Shown here: positions 8,533-16,810 of the stretch, piece by piece
How positions within the stretch are numbered: the stretch's first letter is position 1
Layout of the letters: every line of letters begins with the position of its first letter
Source: an uncultured Alistipes sp.
GTDB lineage: Bacteria; Bacteroidota; Bacteroidia; Bacteroidales; Rikenellaceae
Length of the DNA: 30,678 bases
Assembly: GCF_902388705.1 (NCBI RefSeq)
Contig: NZ_CABMQJ010000024.1
Coordinates: forward strand, 1-30,678
Direction of reading: 5' to 3'
Program-made: the position numbers and the translations under genes
The notes under the pieces: model-generated
What the model saw: the letters and a program-made list of their open reading frames with translations, nothing else
Database searches by the model: none
Told to the model about the DNA's origin: nothing

Positions 8533-9828
8533 ATGAAAAAGTTTAAGATAGTATTATTTGCCGCCGCCCTCGCCCTTACGGCCGCGGGGTGCGAAAAGGA
8601 GTGGGACAAAAGCCAGTGGCCCGAAATCCCCCAGCGGCCCGATCCCGTGCCCAACACGGGCAATTACCGGTTTTCGGGCGGCGTGATGTCCGAAGAGGTG
8701 CTGCACAACTACCTTTCGCGGGCGATTACCCAGACCGAATTCCTGTCCGAGGCCGAAACCTCGACCGACGGTGTTTACGGGACGCAGGACGACGAACGCA
8801 TGCTGCTCAACGTCGGCGCCAAGTTTATCGGACGTGCCTTGTATCAGTGGAATAAGGAGACGAATTTCAAGGACGATGCATGGATTGCCGCAGCCCGGGC
8901 CAAGGTCGACAGGATGCACGGCCAGGATCCCGACCTGCTCTTCCAGGCGGCGATGTTCGAAACGGTTTCCACCCGGGTCAACGACATTCCCGTTCCCGAG
9001 TGGGTGTTCCGGGCATTCGGCAGGCAACCCGAGGTGCGGAATTTCCGCTTCGACGACATCCGCGACGAGAACGGCCTTTACTGGGGACAGTGGGGCGAGA
9101 ACACCTGCGTGCCCGACATGTCGCGCGAAGAGGCGCAGATGTGGTTCTATTTCATGGCCGTGAAATACATGGAAGCCGGCGCCGAGGCCTTTCACTGCGG
9201 ACAGGTGCATCTGATGGCCTCGATGGGCGATTCGGACAACGGCTATGCGGGATACCGCAACCTGCTCTCCAAGATACGTGAGGTTGCCAGGACCAAGGCC
9301 ATACGGGGCACGGTCATCATGGACGCCCACCTGAGCAACGGCGGCATCGTGGTCGACGGCAGGCACCTGTTCGATTTCGTGTCTTTCCCGCTGCGTCCGA
9401 AGGAGATTGTCGGCGAACCCGTCAAGGCGAAGCTCGAAAAGGGGTATCTCGATTCGGTAATCGGCTATACGAAGGGCGGCGAAACGCCGAGCGGCTGGAC
9501 GGCCGACCGCATCCCCTATATCCTCGAGTTCGACAATTTCGGGGAGAGCACCCATCCCGGCTCCTACAACTGGGGCGACAATTTCGTCTGGGGCTACGAC
9601 GAGATTTCGTGGTTCAGCCTGTGCGACGACGAGTATGCCCGTTACTGGCTCGAATACGCCGTGGATTACATGAACCGCGTAGACCCCATCGGGTACATCC
9701 AGATGCCGGGTTGCCGCGTGTCGATCTCCGGCCCCACGCGCTTTTACCGCTGCAATACGCAGAGCGAAGCCACTCCGACGGGTCGCTCGGCCGAGGAGAC
9801 GATTAAGAAACTGTGGAGCAAACGATGA
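8533..9828 (+). CDS. Lipoprotein of unrecognised family, TIM-barrel-like, paralogue of the next gene (copy A)
   Basis: A 431-residue lipoprotein (lipobox AAGC, lipidated Cys20). I do not recognise the family. It shares a common core with the next gene: LSRAIT.SEFL, GAKFIGRA.Y.W, LFQAAMFETV (E143), AEAFHCGQVHLM (H221, Q224), IMDAHLSNGG (D264, H266), DFVSFPLR, PYILEFDNFGES (E332, D334) and VWGYDEISWF (D356, E357). The alternation of short hydrophobic strands ending in acidic or His residues is what a (beta/alpha)8 barrel hydrolase looks like, and the place in a SusC/D operon fits a surface or periplasmic glycosidase. That is an inference from pattern and context; no catalytic residue is proven. 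It ends at 9828 with the next gene's candidate ATG overlapping its stop. Confidence 0.75.
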   Translation: MKKFKIVLFAAALALTAAGCEKEWDKSQWPEIPQRPDPVPNTGNYRFSGGVMSEEVLHNYLSRAITQTEFLSEAETSTDGVYGTQDDERMLLNVGAKFIGRALYQWNKETNFKDDAWIAAARAKVDRMHGQDPDLLFQAAMFETVSTRVNDIPVPEWVFRAFGRQPEVRNFRFDDIRDENGLYWGQWGENTCVPDMSREEAQMWFYFMAVKYMEAGAEAFHCGQVHLMASMGDSDNGYAGYRNLLSKIREVARTKAIRGTVIMDAHLSNGGIVVDGRHLFDFVSFPLRPKEIVGEPVKAKLEKGYLDSVIGYTKGGETPSGWTADRIPYILEFDNFGESTHPGSYNWGDNFVWGYDEISWFSLCDDEYARYWLEYAVDYMNRVDPIGYIQMPGCRVSISGPTRFYRCNTQSEATPTGRSAEETIKKLWSKR

Positions 9829-11072
9829 TACCTGCCATGAAAAGAGTGATTTTGCTGTCTGCCTTGTGTATTTGGTGCGCCGTTTCGTGCGGCCGCGCCG
9901 AAGACCCCTATTATTTCGACGGCCCGGTTTCGCAGGCCGTGCTGGAGCGTTATCTCTCGCGTGCCGTGACCATGTCGGAGTTCCTCACGGTCGACCCCTA
10001 CTGCAACGACGGGACTTATCCCGACAAGGCGGCCGACGTGGCGTTCATCCGCAATACGGGCGCCAAGTTCATCGGCCGGGCGATCTACCGCTGGGGCGAC
10101 GAGAAGGTGCTTACGGAGCCCGGTTTCTGGGCCGGAGCCGAAGCACTGATCGACGAGGTGCATGCCTTCGATTCCGACGTGATTTTCCAGGCCGCGACCT
10201 TCGAGGCCGTTTACCGCGAGGTGAGCGAGGTTCCTGTGCCGGCCTGGGCGTTCGAGGCCCTGGGGCTTCCCGCCGAAGAGCGCAACTTCGACTATGCGCA
10301 GATGCTCGCGCCCGACGGCAAATACGTCGACCTGTGGGCGCCGGGTGCCAGCGTGCCCGATATCACGCGCGTCGAAACGCAGTTGTGGCTGATGTACCTG
10401 ATCGGCTCCTACGTGGATATAGGCGTCGAGGCCGTGCACCTGGGACAGGTTTACCTGATGGGGATGAACGACCGTGATTGGCAGGCGTGGGACAGTTTCC
10501 TGAAGAAAGTCCGCGCGTGGGTCTATCCCCGTGCCCGTCGTCATTTCGTGTTGTTCGACGCCCATGCGGGCAGCCGCGGCATGATGGTGGGCGAACGGAG
10601 CCTGATCGATTTCAACTCTTTCCCGCTCCGTATCAGGGAAGTTCCCGAAGAGCCGATGAAATGCGTGCTGGAAAAGGGCCATATCGATGCCATCTTCGGC
10701 AAAAGCCCCGCATGCGTGACCCCGGCCGGCTGGCGGTGCGACGCCCTGCCTTACCTGGTCGAGTTCGATAATTTCGGCGTCAGCGACCACCCGGGTGTGG
10801 CCGATCTCAATGACCATTATGTATGGGGCTATGACGAGATTACCTGGTTCTACATGCAGGATGTCCCTACCCGCCGCGCGTGGCTGCGCTATGCTTACGA
10901 ATGGCTGCGCGAGAATGATCCGCACGGACATCTCGAAATGCCCGGCGCACGTGTCGTGTCGCTTGCGGCGGGCGAACCGGTGTTCCTGGGCCGGGCCGTC
11001 GCCAAAAGCGACAAGGTGCCCTACGGGATGGATATAGAAGAAACCGTGAGGGAGCTTTGGAACGGGGATTAA
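9825..11072 (+). CDS. Lipoprotein of unrecognised family, TIM-barrel-like, paralogue of the previous gene (copy B)
   Basis: A 415-residue paralogue of the preceding protein. The ATG at 9825 overlaps the upstream TGA as ATGA, suggesting translational coupling; a second ATG at 9837 (MKRVILLSALCIW) is equally good for the signal peptide. The lipobox AVSC gives lipidated Cys22 counted from 9825. Shared core residues are FQAATFEAV (E127), EAVHLGQVYLM (H205, Q208), LFDAHAGSRG (D245, H247), DFNSFPLR, PYLVEFDNFG (E313, D315) and VWGYDEITWF (D337, E338). Every candidate acidic position of copy A is kept, so both copies look functional. Divergence is substantial, so the duplication is old and the two may act on different linkages. 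It is the last gene of the operon, facing the araC-type gene tail to tail. Confidence 0.75.
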   Translation: MIPAMKRVILLSALCIWCAVSCGRAEDPYYFDGPVSQAVLERYLSRAVTMSEFLTVDPYCNDGTYPDKAADVAFIRNTGAKFIGRAIYRWGDEKVLTEPGFWAGAEALIDEVHAFDSDVIFQAATFEAVYREVSEVPVPAWAFEALGLPAEERNFDYAQMLAPDGKYVDLWAPGASVPDITRVETQLWLMYLIGSYVDIGVEAVHLGQVYLMGMNDRDWQAWDSFLKKVRAWVYPRARRHFVLFDAHAGSRGMMVGERSLIDFNSFPLRIREVPEEPMKCVLEKGHIDAIFGKSPACVTPAGWRCDALPYLVEFDNFGVSDHPGVADLNDHYVWGYDEITWFYMQDVPTRRAWLRYAYEWLRENDPHGHLEMPGARVVSLAAGEPVFLGRAVAKSDKVPYGMDIEETVRELWNGD

Positions 11073-11123
11073 ACCGGATGCCCTGACCGGGGCCGGCTGT
11101 GTGCCGGGGCTGCGCCCTGCGGT

Positions 11124-11146
11124 GCTCGGCCGGTTCCGGCCGCAGC
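11124..11146. terminator. Hairpin between convergent genes, possible bidirectional terminator
   Basis: GCTCGGCC pairs with GGCCGCAGC (one bulged C) around GGTTCC, in the 85-base gap between the converging lipoprotein and AraC genes. There is no T tract on either strand, so termination is inferred from position and stem strength only. Confidence 0.35.
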
Positions 11147-11157
11147 GGCCTGTCGTG

Positions 11158-12033
11158 TCAGCGGTCGGGGATGATCGACTCCTTGAATTTGTTCCGGTAG
11201 TCGCTCGGTGTCGTGCCGATCCGCTCCCGGAACACACGGTTGAAGTTGGAGATGTTGTTGAACCCGCATGCGTAGCTTATCTCCGAAATGGTGTGTTCGG
11301 TTTCGATCATCATCTGCGCTGCACGGTCGATGCGGAACCCGTTGAGGTAGTCCCAGAAATTGTGGCGGGTGCGTTTCTTGAAGAAGCGGCTTACCGACGA
11401 TGCGGACATGCCGACCAGCTCCCCGACATCTTCCAGCGAGATCTTGCGGTTGTAGTTTTTCTCGACGAACTGTACGATCCGGTTGATGCGGCGGCTGTGC
11501 GGGAAGGAGCTGTCGCTGCTTTGGACACCGATCAGTTCGACCTGCGTGCGATCGGCACAGGCCAGTTCGTGAAGAATGTCCAGAAAGAGCTGCACGCCCT
11601 CGAACCCCTCGACCGTGGGCAGGCGCAGGAGCCGTTCGCGTACCGCCTCGGCGGTTTCTTCCGAGAACTTGAGCCCCGGGGCCGGTTGGCAAAGCATGTT
11701 GCGGATGTCCCGCAGCTGGTCGGTGTCGAAGATGCCCCACGAAGGAAGCTCCTTGGGGAACTGTATGACGACGACTTCGCAGCGGGTGTTCAGAAAGGCG
11801 TCGTCGCGCTTGTAGCAGTGGAGTACGTTGGGGGTGGTGATGACCAGATCCTTTTCGGTGAAATCCTCGACCAGATTCCCCAGAATGCGCTTCCCGCGGA
11901 CGTTGAGCGTAAGGTTCAGCTCGTAGTCCTCGTGGAAATGGAGCGGAAAATCCATTTGGTTGTCGGGCCAGTAGTTGGCGATGAACAGGTCGTTTTTCCC
12001 CAGCGGGGTGATCTCCTTCAGAATGTACTTCAT
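11158..12033 (-). CDS. AraC-family transcriptional regulator
   Basis: A 291-residue regulator. An N-terminal cupin sensing domain contains HFHEDYELNLTLNVRG and a VITTPNVLHCYK strand. The C-terminal 100 residues hold the double helix-turn-helix: INRIVQFVEKNYNRKISLEDV, then GMSASSVSRFFKKRTRHNFWDYLNGFRI, then ISEISYACGFNNISNFNRVFRERIGTTPSDYR, the classic AraC signature. I chose the ATG at 12031-12033 (MKYILKEI) because a TATATTTG box lies just upstream at 12053-12060. A longer in-frame start at 12114 would begin upstream of that promoter. It is divergent from the GH92 gene and convergent with the SusC operon, so it probably controls one or both in response to a sugar. Confidence 0.93.
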   Translation of the reverse strand: MKYILKEITPLGKNDLFIANYWPDNQMDFPLHFHEDYELNLTLNVRGKRILGNLVEDFTEKDLVITTPNVLHCYKRDDAFLNTRCEVVVIQFPKELPSWGIFDTDQLRDIRNMLCQPAPGLKFSEETAEAVRERLLRLPTVEGFEGVQLFLDILHELACADRTQVELIGVQSSDSSFPHSRRINRIVQFVEKNYNRKISLEDVGELVGMSASSVSRFFKKRTRHNFWDYLNGFRIDRAAQMMIETEHTISEISYACGFNNISNFNRVFRERIGTTPSDYRNKFKESIIPDR

Positions 12034-12052
12034 GGGTATAAGGCTGACTAAA

Positions 12053-12060
12053 CAAATATA
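12053..12060 (-). promoter_or_regulatory. -7 box of the AraC-family gene
   Basis: Minus strand TATATTTG, an exact TAnnTTTG match, about 20 bases upstream of the chosen ATG. It implies a very short leader and helps settle the start codon. The 100-base divergent gap also has to hold the GH92 promoter, for which I see no clear box. Confidence 0.55.
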
Positions 12061-12133
12061 AGGATTTTTACCCGGAACTTCGCCGTTCCAAACCGATTTT
12101 TTACGAATTTTCAAAACAAAATCAAAACATAGA

Positions 12134-14428
12134 ATGATGCTGAAATCCCGAATTTTACTGTTTGTCCTTTCGGCGGCCTCCGCTGCCTGTCTTTCGGCCT
12201 GCCGCGATCAGGGCGTGGGCCGTTGGGTCGACCCCAATATCGGCGGCGTGGCACCCCTGCTGACGACCGTTACCCCGCAGGTGCACCGGCCGCACTCGAT
12301 GGTGCGGGTTTTCCCGGTGACCGAACCCGGGCTCAACGACCGCTATTTCTCCGACCGGATCTACGGCATAGCCCTCAATATGCCCCGCTACCGCAGCGGG
12401 ACAGCAGGCTCGGTCATGCCCACGGTTGGCGAAGTGTCGTTCGAGCCGGAGCGCTCCTCTTCGTGGTACGACCATGATCTGGAAGAGCTGCATCCCTGGT
12501 CGCACCGGGTATGGCTCGAAGAGCCTGCGGTGTGGGCCGAATGGACGACCACGGAGAGGGCTGCCCTCTATGAATTCGACTTCACGGATGCGGGCCGGCA
12601 GGCGAACGTGCTTTTTCGCGTCGGCTCCGAAGGCGAGGTCGCCGTGGAGGGCAACCGGGTGGTTTCGGGCTGGGAAGCGGTCGATTACGCCCGTCAGTAC
12701 TTCTATGCGGTCGCCGACCGGCCTTTCGGGAGTTCCGGCACGTATGACGGGACGGCGCTTTCCGGGGAGAGATCGGCATCCGGGAGCGGTATCGGTGCCT
12801 GGTTCTCCGCCCCGGCCGGTGTGGGTAAGGTCTGTTTCCGGGTGGGAATCTCCTATATCAGTGCGGAGCAGGCGCGGGCCAATCTCGAAGCCGAAACCGG
12901 GGGGCTCGCTTTCGATGCAGTGAAGGAGCGGAGCCGCGCCGTCTGGGAGGAGGCGCTGGGACGCATCCGTGTGGAAGGCGGGACGGAGAGGGAGCGCCGG
13001 ATATTCTACACTTCGTTGTACCGGACTTTCGAACGCATGGTCGACCAGTCGGAAGGCGGACGCTATTACAGCGGCTTCGACCGCCGTGTGCACGAGGATG
13101 CACGGCCTTTCTACAACGACGACTGGATGTGGGACACCTACCGCAACCTGCATGCGCTGGGGATGCTGCTCGACCCCGGGCGCAAGGCCGACGAGTTGCA
13201 GTCGTATGTCCGGATGTACGAGCAGTGGGGCTGGGTGCCCTCGTTCCCCGAACTCACCGAATGGGGCGGGGACTGGTTCGAGGGGGCGAACCCCGACTGG
13301 CACGGCGAACCGATGATCGGCAACCACGTGGCGTCGTTCGCCGCCGAGGCGATTCGCAAGGGAATCACCGGATTCGATGTGGAAAAACTCTATGAAGGGC
13401 TGCGCAAGAATGCGCTGGAGGGGACGATGATCCCCTGGCGTGCCGGTGCCGCACGCGAACCCGACCGGTTCTATGCGGAGCACGGCTATTTCCCGGCTCT
13501 GGCGCCCGGCGAGCCCGAGAAGTATCCCTATATCGACGACGGATGGGAAAAGCGGCAGGCCGTTTCCGTGACGCTCGAACACAGTTACGACGATTGGTGC
13601 CTGGCGCAGATCGCACGCTATCTGGGGCGTGCGGACGATTATGAACTCTTCATGCGCCGTTCGCACTATTACCTGAACCTCTGGAACCCCGCCATCGGGT
13701 ATTTCGCCCCGAAGAACGAGCGGGGCGAGTGGATCGAACCTTTCGATCCGCAGTTGTGCGACGGTTACGGCGCCCGGAGTTATTTCGCGGAGGTGAACGC
13801 CTGCGTCCATGCGTTCCATGTGCAGCACGACATCCCGCGGCTGATCGCCCTGATGGGTGGCGACGAGGCTTTCGTCCGCCGGATCGACGAGGCCTACAAC
13901 CGGGGGCCGGAAATCGACAAATGGAAATTCATGGGGCGGATGCCCGACGCCACGGGGTTGCAGGGGCTGATGCCTGCCGGCAACGAACCCGCCTTCCATG
14001 TTCCGTGGCTCTACAATTACGCGGGGGCGGCATGGAAGACCCAGCACCGTGTGCGGCAGATTGCCGACCTCTGGTTCGATGACCGTCCCACGGGATTGAG
14101 CGGCGACGAGGACGGCGGGGCGCTCACGGCGTGGTATGTCTTTGCCGCGATGGGCTTCTATCCGGTCAATCCGGCCTCGGGCGAATATGCCTTGAGCTCC
14201 CCGATTTTCGAGCGGATCGAAATCGCGTTGCCCGGCGGCCGCAGCTTCGTCGTCAAATCCCCGGGTGCGTCCAAAGTGAACAAGTATATCCGCTCGGCAC
14301 GGCTGAACGGCGAGCAGCTCGTCCGGCCTTTCATCACGCACGAGCAGATCGTGCAGGGCGGCGTACTCGAGTTCGAGCTCACGTCGCGCCCCTGCCCGGA
14401 TTGTTTCAGGCAGGTGTCGGGTATATAA
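12134..14428 (+). CDS. GH92 family alpha-mannosidase lipoprotein
   Basis: A 764-residue calcium-dependent exo-alpha-mannosidase of family GH92, which removes terminal mannose from N-glycans, mannans or related glycans. Lipobox LSAC gives lipidated Cys23, so it is membrane-anchored. The N-terminal beta-sandwich starts near WVDPNIGG. The (alpha/alpha)6 barrel carries NDDWMWDTYRNLH (328-340), a FAEVNA segment whose E553 aligns by spacing with the known GH92 catalytic acid, the hallmark GNEPAFHVPWLYNYAG (616-631), and LSGDEDGGALTAWYVFAAMGFYP (655-677), where D658 and D660 match the base pair of acidic residues. Length is typical. The linkage (alpha-1,2, -1,3, -1,4 or -1,6) varies across the family and cannot be called. 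It has its own divergent promoter region and ends at a strong terminator. Confidence 0.95.
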   Translation: MMLKSRILLFVLSAASAACLSACRDQGVGRWVDPNIGGVAPLLTTVTPQVHRPHSMVRVFPVTEPGLNDRYFSDRIYGIALNMPRYRSGTAGSVMPTVGEVSFEPERSSSWYDHDLEELHPWSHRVWLEEPAVWAEWTTTERAALYEFDFTDAGRQANVLFRVGSEGEVAVEGNRVVSGWEAVDYARQYFYAVADRPFGSSGTYDGTALSGERSASGSGIGAWFSAPAGVGKVCFRVGISYISAEQARANLEAETGGLAFDAVKERSRAVWEEALGRIRVEGGTERERRIFYTSLYRTFERMVDQSEGGRYYSGFDRRVHEDARPFYNDDWMWDTYRNLHALGMLLDPGRKADELQSYVRMYEQWGWVPSFPELTEWGGDWFEGANPDWHGEPMIGNHVASFAAEAIRKGITGFDVEKLYEGLRKNALEGTMIPWRAGAAREPDRFYAEHGYFPALAPGEPEKYPYIDDGWEKRQAVSVTLEHSYDDWCLAQIARYLGRADDYELFMRRSHYYLNLWNPAIGYFAPKNERGEWIEPFDPQLCDGYGARSYFAEVNACVHAFHVQHDIPRLIALMGGDEAFVRRIDEAYNRGPEIDKWKFMGRMPDATGLQGLMPAGNEPAFHVPWLYNYAGAAWKTQHRVRQIADLWFDDRPTGLSGDEDGGALTAWYVFAAMGFYPVNPASGEYALSSPIFERIEIALPGGRSFVVKSPGASKVNKYIRSARLNGEQLVRPFITHEQIVQGGVLEFELTSRPCPDCFRQVSGI

Positions 14429-14433
14429 TGCCG

Positions 14434-14468
14434 GAATGCGAAAAGCTTTGCTTTTCGCATTCTTTTTT
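14434..14468 (+). terminator. Intrinsic terminator of the GH92 gene
   Basis: A perfect 13-bp stem (14434-14446 with 14450-14462) around a TTT loop, followed by six T's at 14463-14468. It starts six bases after the GH92 stop codon. Confidence 0.92.
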
Positions 14469-14477
14469 GCGTGCTCC

Positions 14478-14500
14478 AGCCGGCGGAATCTCCGCCGGCT
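14478..14500. terminator. Second hairpin, between GH92 and mnmA
   Basis: AGCCGGCGGA and TCCGCCGGCT form a perfect 10-bp stem with an ATC loop, 36 bases past the mnmA stop on the minus strand. There is no T tract on that strand, so it may end mnmA transcription weakly or protect the 3' end. Confidence 0.45.
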
Positions 14501-14536
14501 CGGTCGCATGTGCCGAATCTTTCTTCCAGGGGCGGT

Positions 14537-15796
14537 TTACTCCGCGATGACTCCCGAGCCGATCAGCTCGTCGCCGTCGTACCACGCTGCGAACTGTCCC
14601 GGGGTGATTCCCCGCTGGGGCGTGTCGAAAACAAGGTAGGCCCCTTCGTCGCGGACGAACAGCCGGGCCCCTTGCAGCGGTTGGCGGTAACGGATGCGGA
14701 CGCTGAAGCGGGCGCTTTGCCCGGGAGAGAGGACGCGGGCGGGATTGACCCAATGTATCTCGCCGGGGGCGATATGCAGCGCCGGGCGCCACAGTCCGGG
14801 ATGGGCGTCGCCCTCGCCGACGTAGACGACGTTCTGCGCGGTGTCGGTCGCGAGGATGAACAGCGACTCCCGGAGCCCCTTGCGCTGGCCGATGGTGTAG
14901 AAATGCGCGCCGTTGTGTTCGCCGATTTTCTTACCGTCGCGAACCGTGTAGCGCCACGGGGCGGCAAGCGCCGCGAGTTGTCCGTCTGCAGGCTCGGCCT
15001 CCGGGACGGGCTGGCCGGCAGGGGCGGCATCCCCGGCTGCCTGTGCGGGTGAGGGGGTGCCGTTTTGCGCTGGCTGTCCGGCGGGAAGCCCGCTGCGGTA
15101 TTTCGGCCACGAGGGGAGTATCTCGTGGATGTTGCCCTTTTTCGAGGCCAGTTTCTGCTGGAGGAAAACGGGCAGGTCGACTTTGCCCACGAAGCAGATG
15201 CCCTGCGAGTCCTTGCGCCGGGCGGTGGCGAGCCCCTGCTCCGCCGCGATGCGGCGCACTTCGGGTTTGAGCAGTTCGCCCACGGGGAACATCGCGTAGC
15301 GTAGTTGCTCCTGCGAGAGCTGGCAGAGGAAGTAGCTCTGGTCTTTGTTGGGGTCGGCGCCTGCGAGCAGTTTGTAAACCGTCCGCCCGTCGGGCAGCCG
15401 CTCCTCGGCCTTGCGGCAGTAGTGGCCCGTGGCCACGAAATCGGCACCCAGCTTGAGCGCTTCGCGCAGGAAGACGTCGAACTTGATTTCGCGGTTGCAC
15501 AGCACGTCGGGATTGGGCGTGCGGCCTTTTCCGTACTCCGAGAACATATAGTCGACCACGCGTGTGCGATAGTCGGCCGAGAGGTCGACTACGTGCAGCG
15601 CGATGTCCAGTTTCTTGGCGACCAGCTCGGCGAAGACCCGGTCGTCGTGCCACGGGCAGTCGCCCTCGAGCGTGCCCGTCGTATCGTGCCAGTTTATCAT
15701 GAACAGTCCGGTGACCTCGTGCCCCTGCTGCTTGAGCAGGTAAGCCGCGACCGACGAATCCACGCCGCCTGAAAGTCCGATTACTACACGTGCCAT
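14537..15796 (-). CDS. mnmA: tRNA-specific 2-thiouridylase MnmA with Ala/Pro-rich insertion
   Basis: MnmA installs sulfur at position 2 of the wobble uridine of tRNA-Lys, -Glu and -Gln in the cytoplasm. The PP-loop ATP site SGGVDSS is at residues 9-15. Catalytic Cys100 lies in CNREIKF and the partner Cys201 in DSQGICFVGK. DPNKDQSYFL, the conserved tail of the central domain (IGEHNGAHFYTIGQRKGL) and the C-terminal PQRGITPGQFAAWYDGDELIGSG are all present. At 419 residues it is longer than the usual ~360; the excess is a low-complexity stretch at about 234-282, rich in Ala, Pro, Gly and Gln, between the catalytic and central domains. No catalytic motif is touched, so activity is expected. It is the last gene of the rimM-mnmA segment. 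Confidence 0.97.
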   Translation of the reverse strand: MARVVIGLSGGVDSSVAAYLLKQQGHEVTGLFMINWHDTTGTLEGDCPWHDDRVFAELVAKKLDIALHVVDLSADYRTRVVDYMFSEYGKGRTPNPDVLCNREIKFDVFLREALKLGADFVATGHYCRKAEERLPDGRTVYKLLAGADPNKDQSYFLCQLSQEQLRYAMFPVGELLKPEVRRIAAEQGLATARRKDSQGICFVGKVDLPVFLQQKLASKKGNIHEILPSWPKYRSGLPAGQPAQNGTPSPAQAAGDAAPAGQPVPEAEPADGQLAALAAPWRYTVRDGKKIGEHNGAHFYTIGQRKGLRESLFILATDTAQNVVYVGEGDAHPGLWRPALHIAPGEIHWVNPARVLSPGQSARFSVRIRYRQPLQGARLFVRDEGAYLVFDTPQRGITPGQFAAWYDGDELIGSGVIAE

Positions 15797-15819
15797 ATTA
15801 TGGAATAAAAGCGATTAGG

Positions 15820-15942
15820 TTATTCAAAAGCATGCACCGCGGCCACCAGCCAGAACGCCTGTGCGAATCCCTGCCATGCCATGCGCCGGCGGGGCAGGAG
15901 GCGGGGCGTGCGGCGGGTGTTTGTCGTGCGGAGCGGTTTCAT
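15820..15942 (-). CDS. Possible small ORF between rimM and mnmA (40 aa)
   Basis: An ATG six bases after the rimM stop opens a 40-codon frame ending 23 bases before the mnmA start. The first 20 residues are very basic (many Arg, with Thr and Pro); the second half, MAWQGFAQAFWLVAAVHAFE, is amphipathic to hydrophobic. The tight spacing on both sides suggests coupling, but high-GC DNA makes such frames common and no family is recognised. It could equally be non-coding spacer. Confidence 0.25.
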   Translation of the reverse strand: MKPLRTTNTRRTPRLLPRRRMAWQGFAQAFWLVAAVHAFE

Positions 15943-15948
15943 GGGCTG

Positions 15949-16482
15949 TTACAGGTCGAGCAACCCTTCGGGGAGCACCATTTTTATCGTGCGTCCCTCG
16001 AAGTCGATATGGGCGATAAACTCTTCGGCGGCAGGTACGAGCACCGTGCGGTCCGCGAGCTCCAGCTCGAAAAGCGGGTTGGCGTCGCTGTCGTAGTAGT
16101 CCGTGACCGTCCCTGCGAGGGGGGCAGCCGCGCCGTGCGCTCCGTCCGCACCCGCTTCGATGCAGGACACCGCGAAGCCGATCAGGTCTTCCAGGTAAAA
16201 TTCGTCGTCCTCTTCCTCCTCGAATTCGATGCGGAATTCACGGCCCAGGAGCTCCTGGGCCCGGCGCTCGGTGTCGAAATCGGCGAATGCGGCCACGGCG
16301 CCCGTGGCCCCGCGGCGTTCGAAGCGTTCGCAGTAGAGCGGCACCTCGAGGGCGTCGATGGTGACCATCAGCGGGGTGTCGGTGTCGAAGTCGGCGGGGA
16401 AATCGGTGTAGAGCGACAGCATCACGCCGCCGTCGGTGCCGAAAAGCTTGTTAATCCTGCCTGCAGGGGTGGAAACGCTCAT
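15949..16482 (-). CDS. rimM: 16S rRNA processing/ribosome maturation factor RimM
   Basis: A 177-residue RimM-type protein, which helps mature the 30S subunit head and binds S19. The N-terminal RimM barrel begins AGRINKLFGTDGGVMLSLYTDF and includes a strand with LYCERFERRG. An acidic linker (FEEEEDDEFYLEDLIGFAV) leads into a PRC-barrel domain with GTVTDYYDSDANPLFEL and the ending LVPAAEEFIAHIDFEGRTIKMVLPEGLLDL, characteristic of the family. I chose the ATG at 16480-16482, which gives normal family length; an in-frame start at 16563 would add 27 polar residues unlike RimM. It sits between rpsP and mnmA, as ribosome and tRNA maturation genes often do. Confidence 0.9.
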   Translation of the reverse strand: MSVSTPAGRINKLFGTDGGVMLSLYTDFPADFDTDTPLMVTIDALEVPLYCERFERRGATGAVAAFADFDTERRAQELLGREFRIEFEEEEDDEFYLEDLIGFAVSCIEAGADGAHGAAAPLAGTVTDYYDSDANPLFELELADRTVLVPAAEEFIAHIDFEGRTIKMVLPEGLLDL

Positions 16483-16745
16483 ATCGGTTCGGTTTGCAAT
16501 TCGTTGTCCGCGTCCCGGTACCGGGGGCGGTGTATCCTGTTTGTCCTCCGGCATGCTGTGCATGCGGAGAAACGCTCCCTGTACCGCGGTGTCGGGGAAG
16601 CTGTCTTGCCTGCCTCTCCCGGCGTGCCGTGCCTGCGGAGCGGTTTTCCCGGCATTGCGGCGGCCTATATGCCGGGGAGTCGGCGGTTCAGGGCAGAGCC
16701 GCAGGGCACTTCTGCGCCGCGGTGCGGAAGTTCACAAAAGTAATG
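16483..16745 (-). other. rpsP-rimM spacer, no convincing gene
   Basis: 263 bases of GC-rich spacer between the rpsP terminator and rimM. A TACTTTTG box (minus strand, 16735-16742) fits the -7 consensus just after the terminator's T tract and might drive rimM with a leader of about 250 bases. It has no -33 partner, so I rate it weak. No ORF with a plausible protein was seen. Confidence 0.4.
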
Positions 16746-16785
16746 AAAAAAACCGGTAAACCTCCCGCTGCGGGAAATTTACCGG
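16746..16785 (-). terminator. Intrinsic terminator of rpsP
   Basis: On the minus strand CCGGTAAA pairs with TTTACCGG, enclosing a second stem TCCCGC/GCGGGA, and is followed by a run of seven T's. It lies about 25 bases past the rpsP stop, so most rpsP transcripts should end before rimM. Confidence 0.9.
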
Positions 16786-16810
16786 GATTCCGGAAAGAAG
16801 CGTCCTGCGC

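Noticed and set aside
12034..12114. Longer AraC start at 12114
   Set aside because: The promoter box at 12053-12060 lies inside that extension, and the added residues do not belong to the cupin domain.
12155..14509. A 784-codon minus-strand open frame opposite the GH92 gene
   Set aside because: The plus strand encodes an intact GH92 enzyme with all hallmark residues; the antisense protein is Arg/Pro-rich and featureless.
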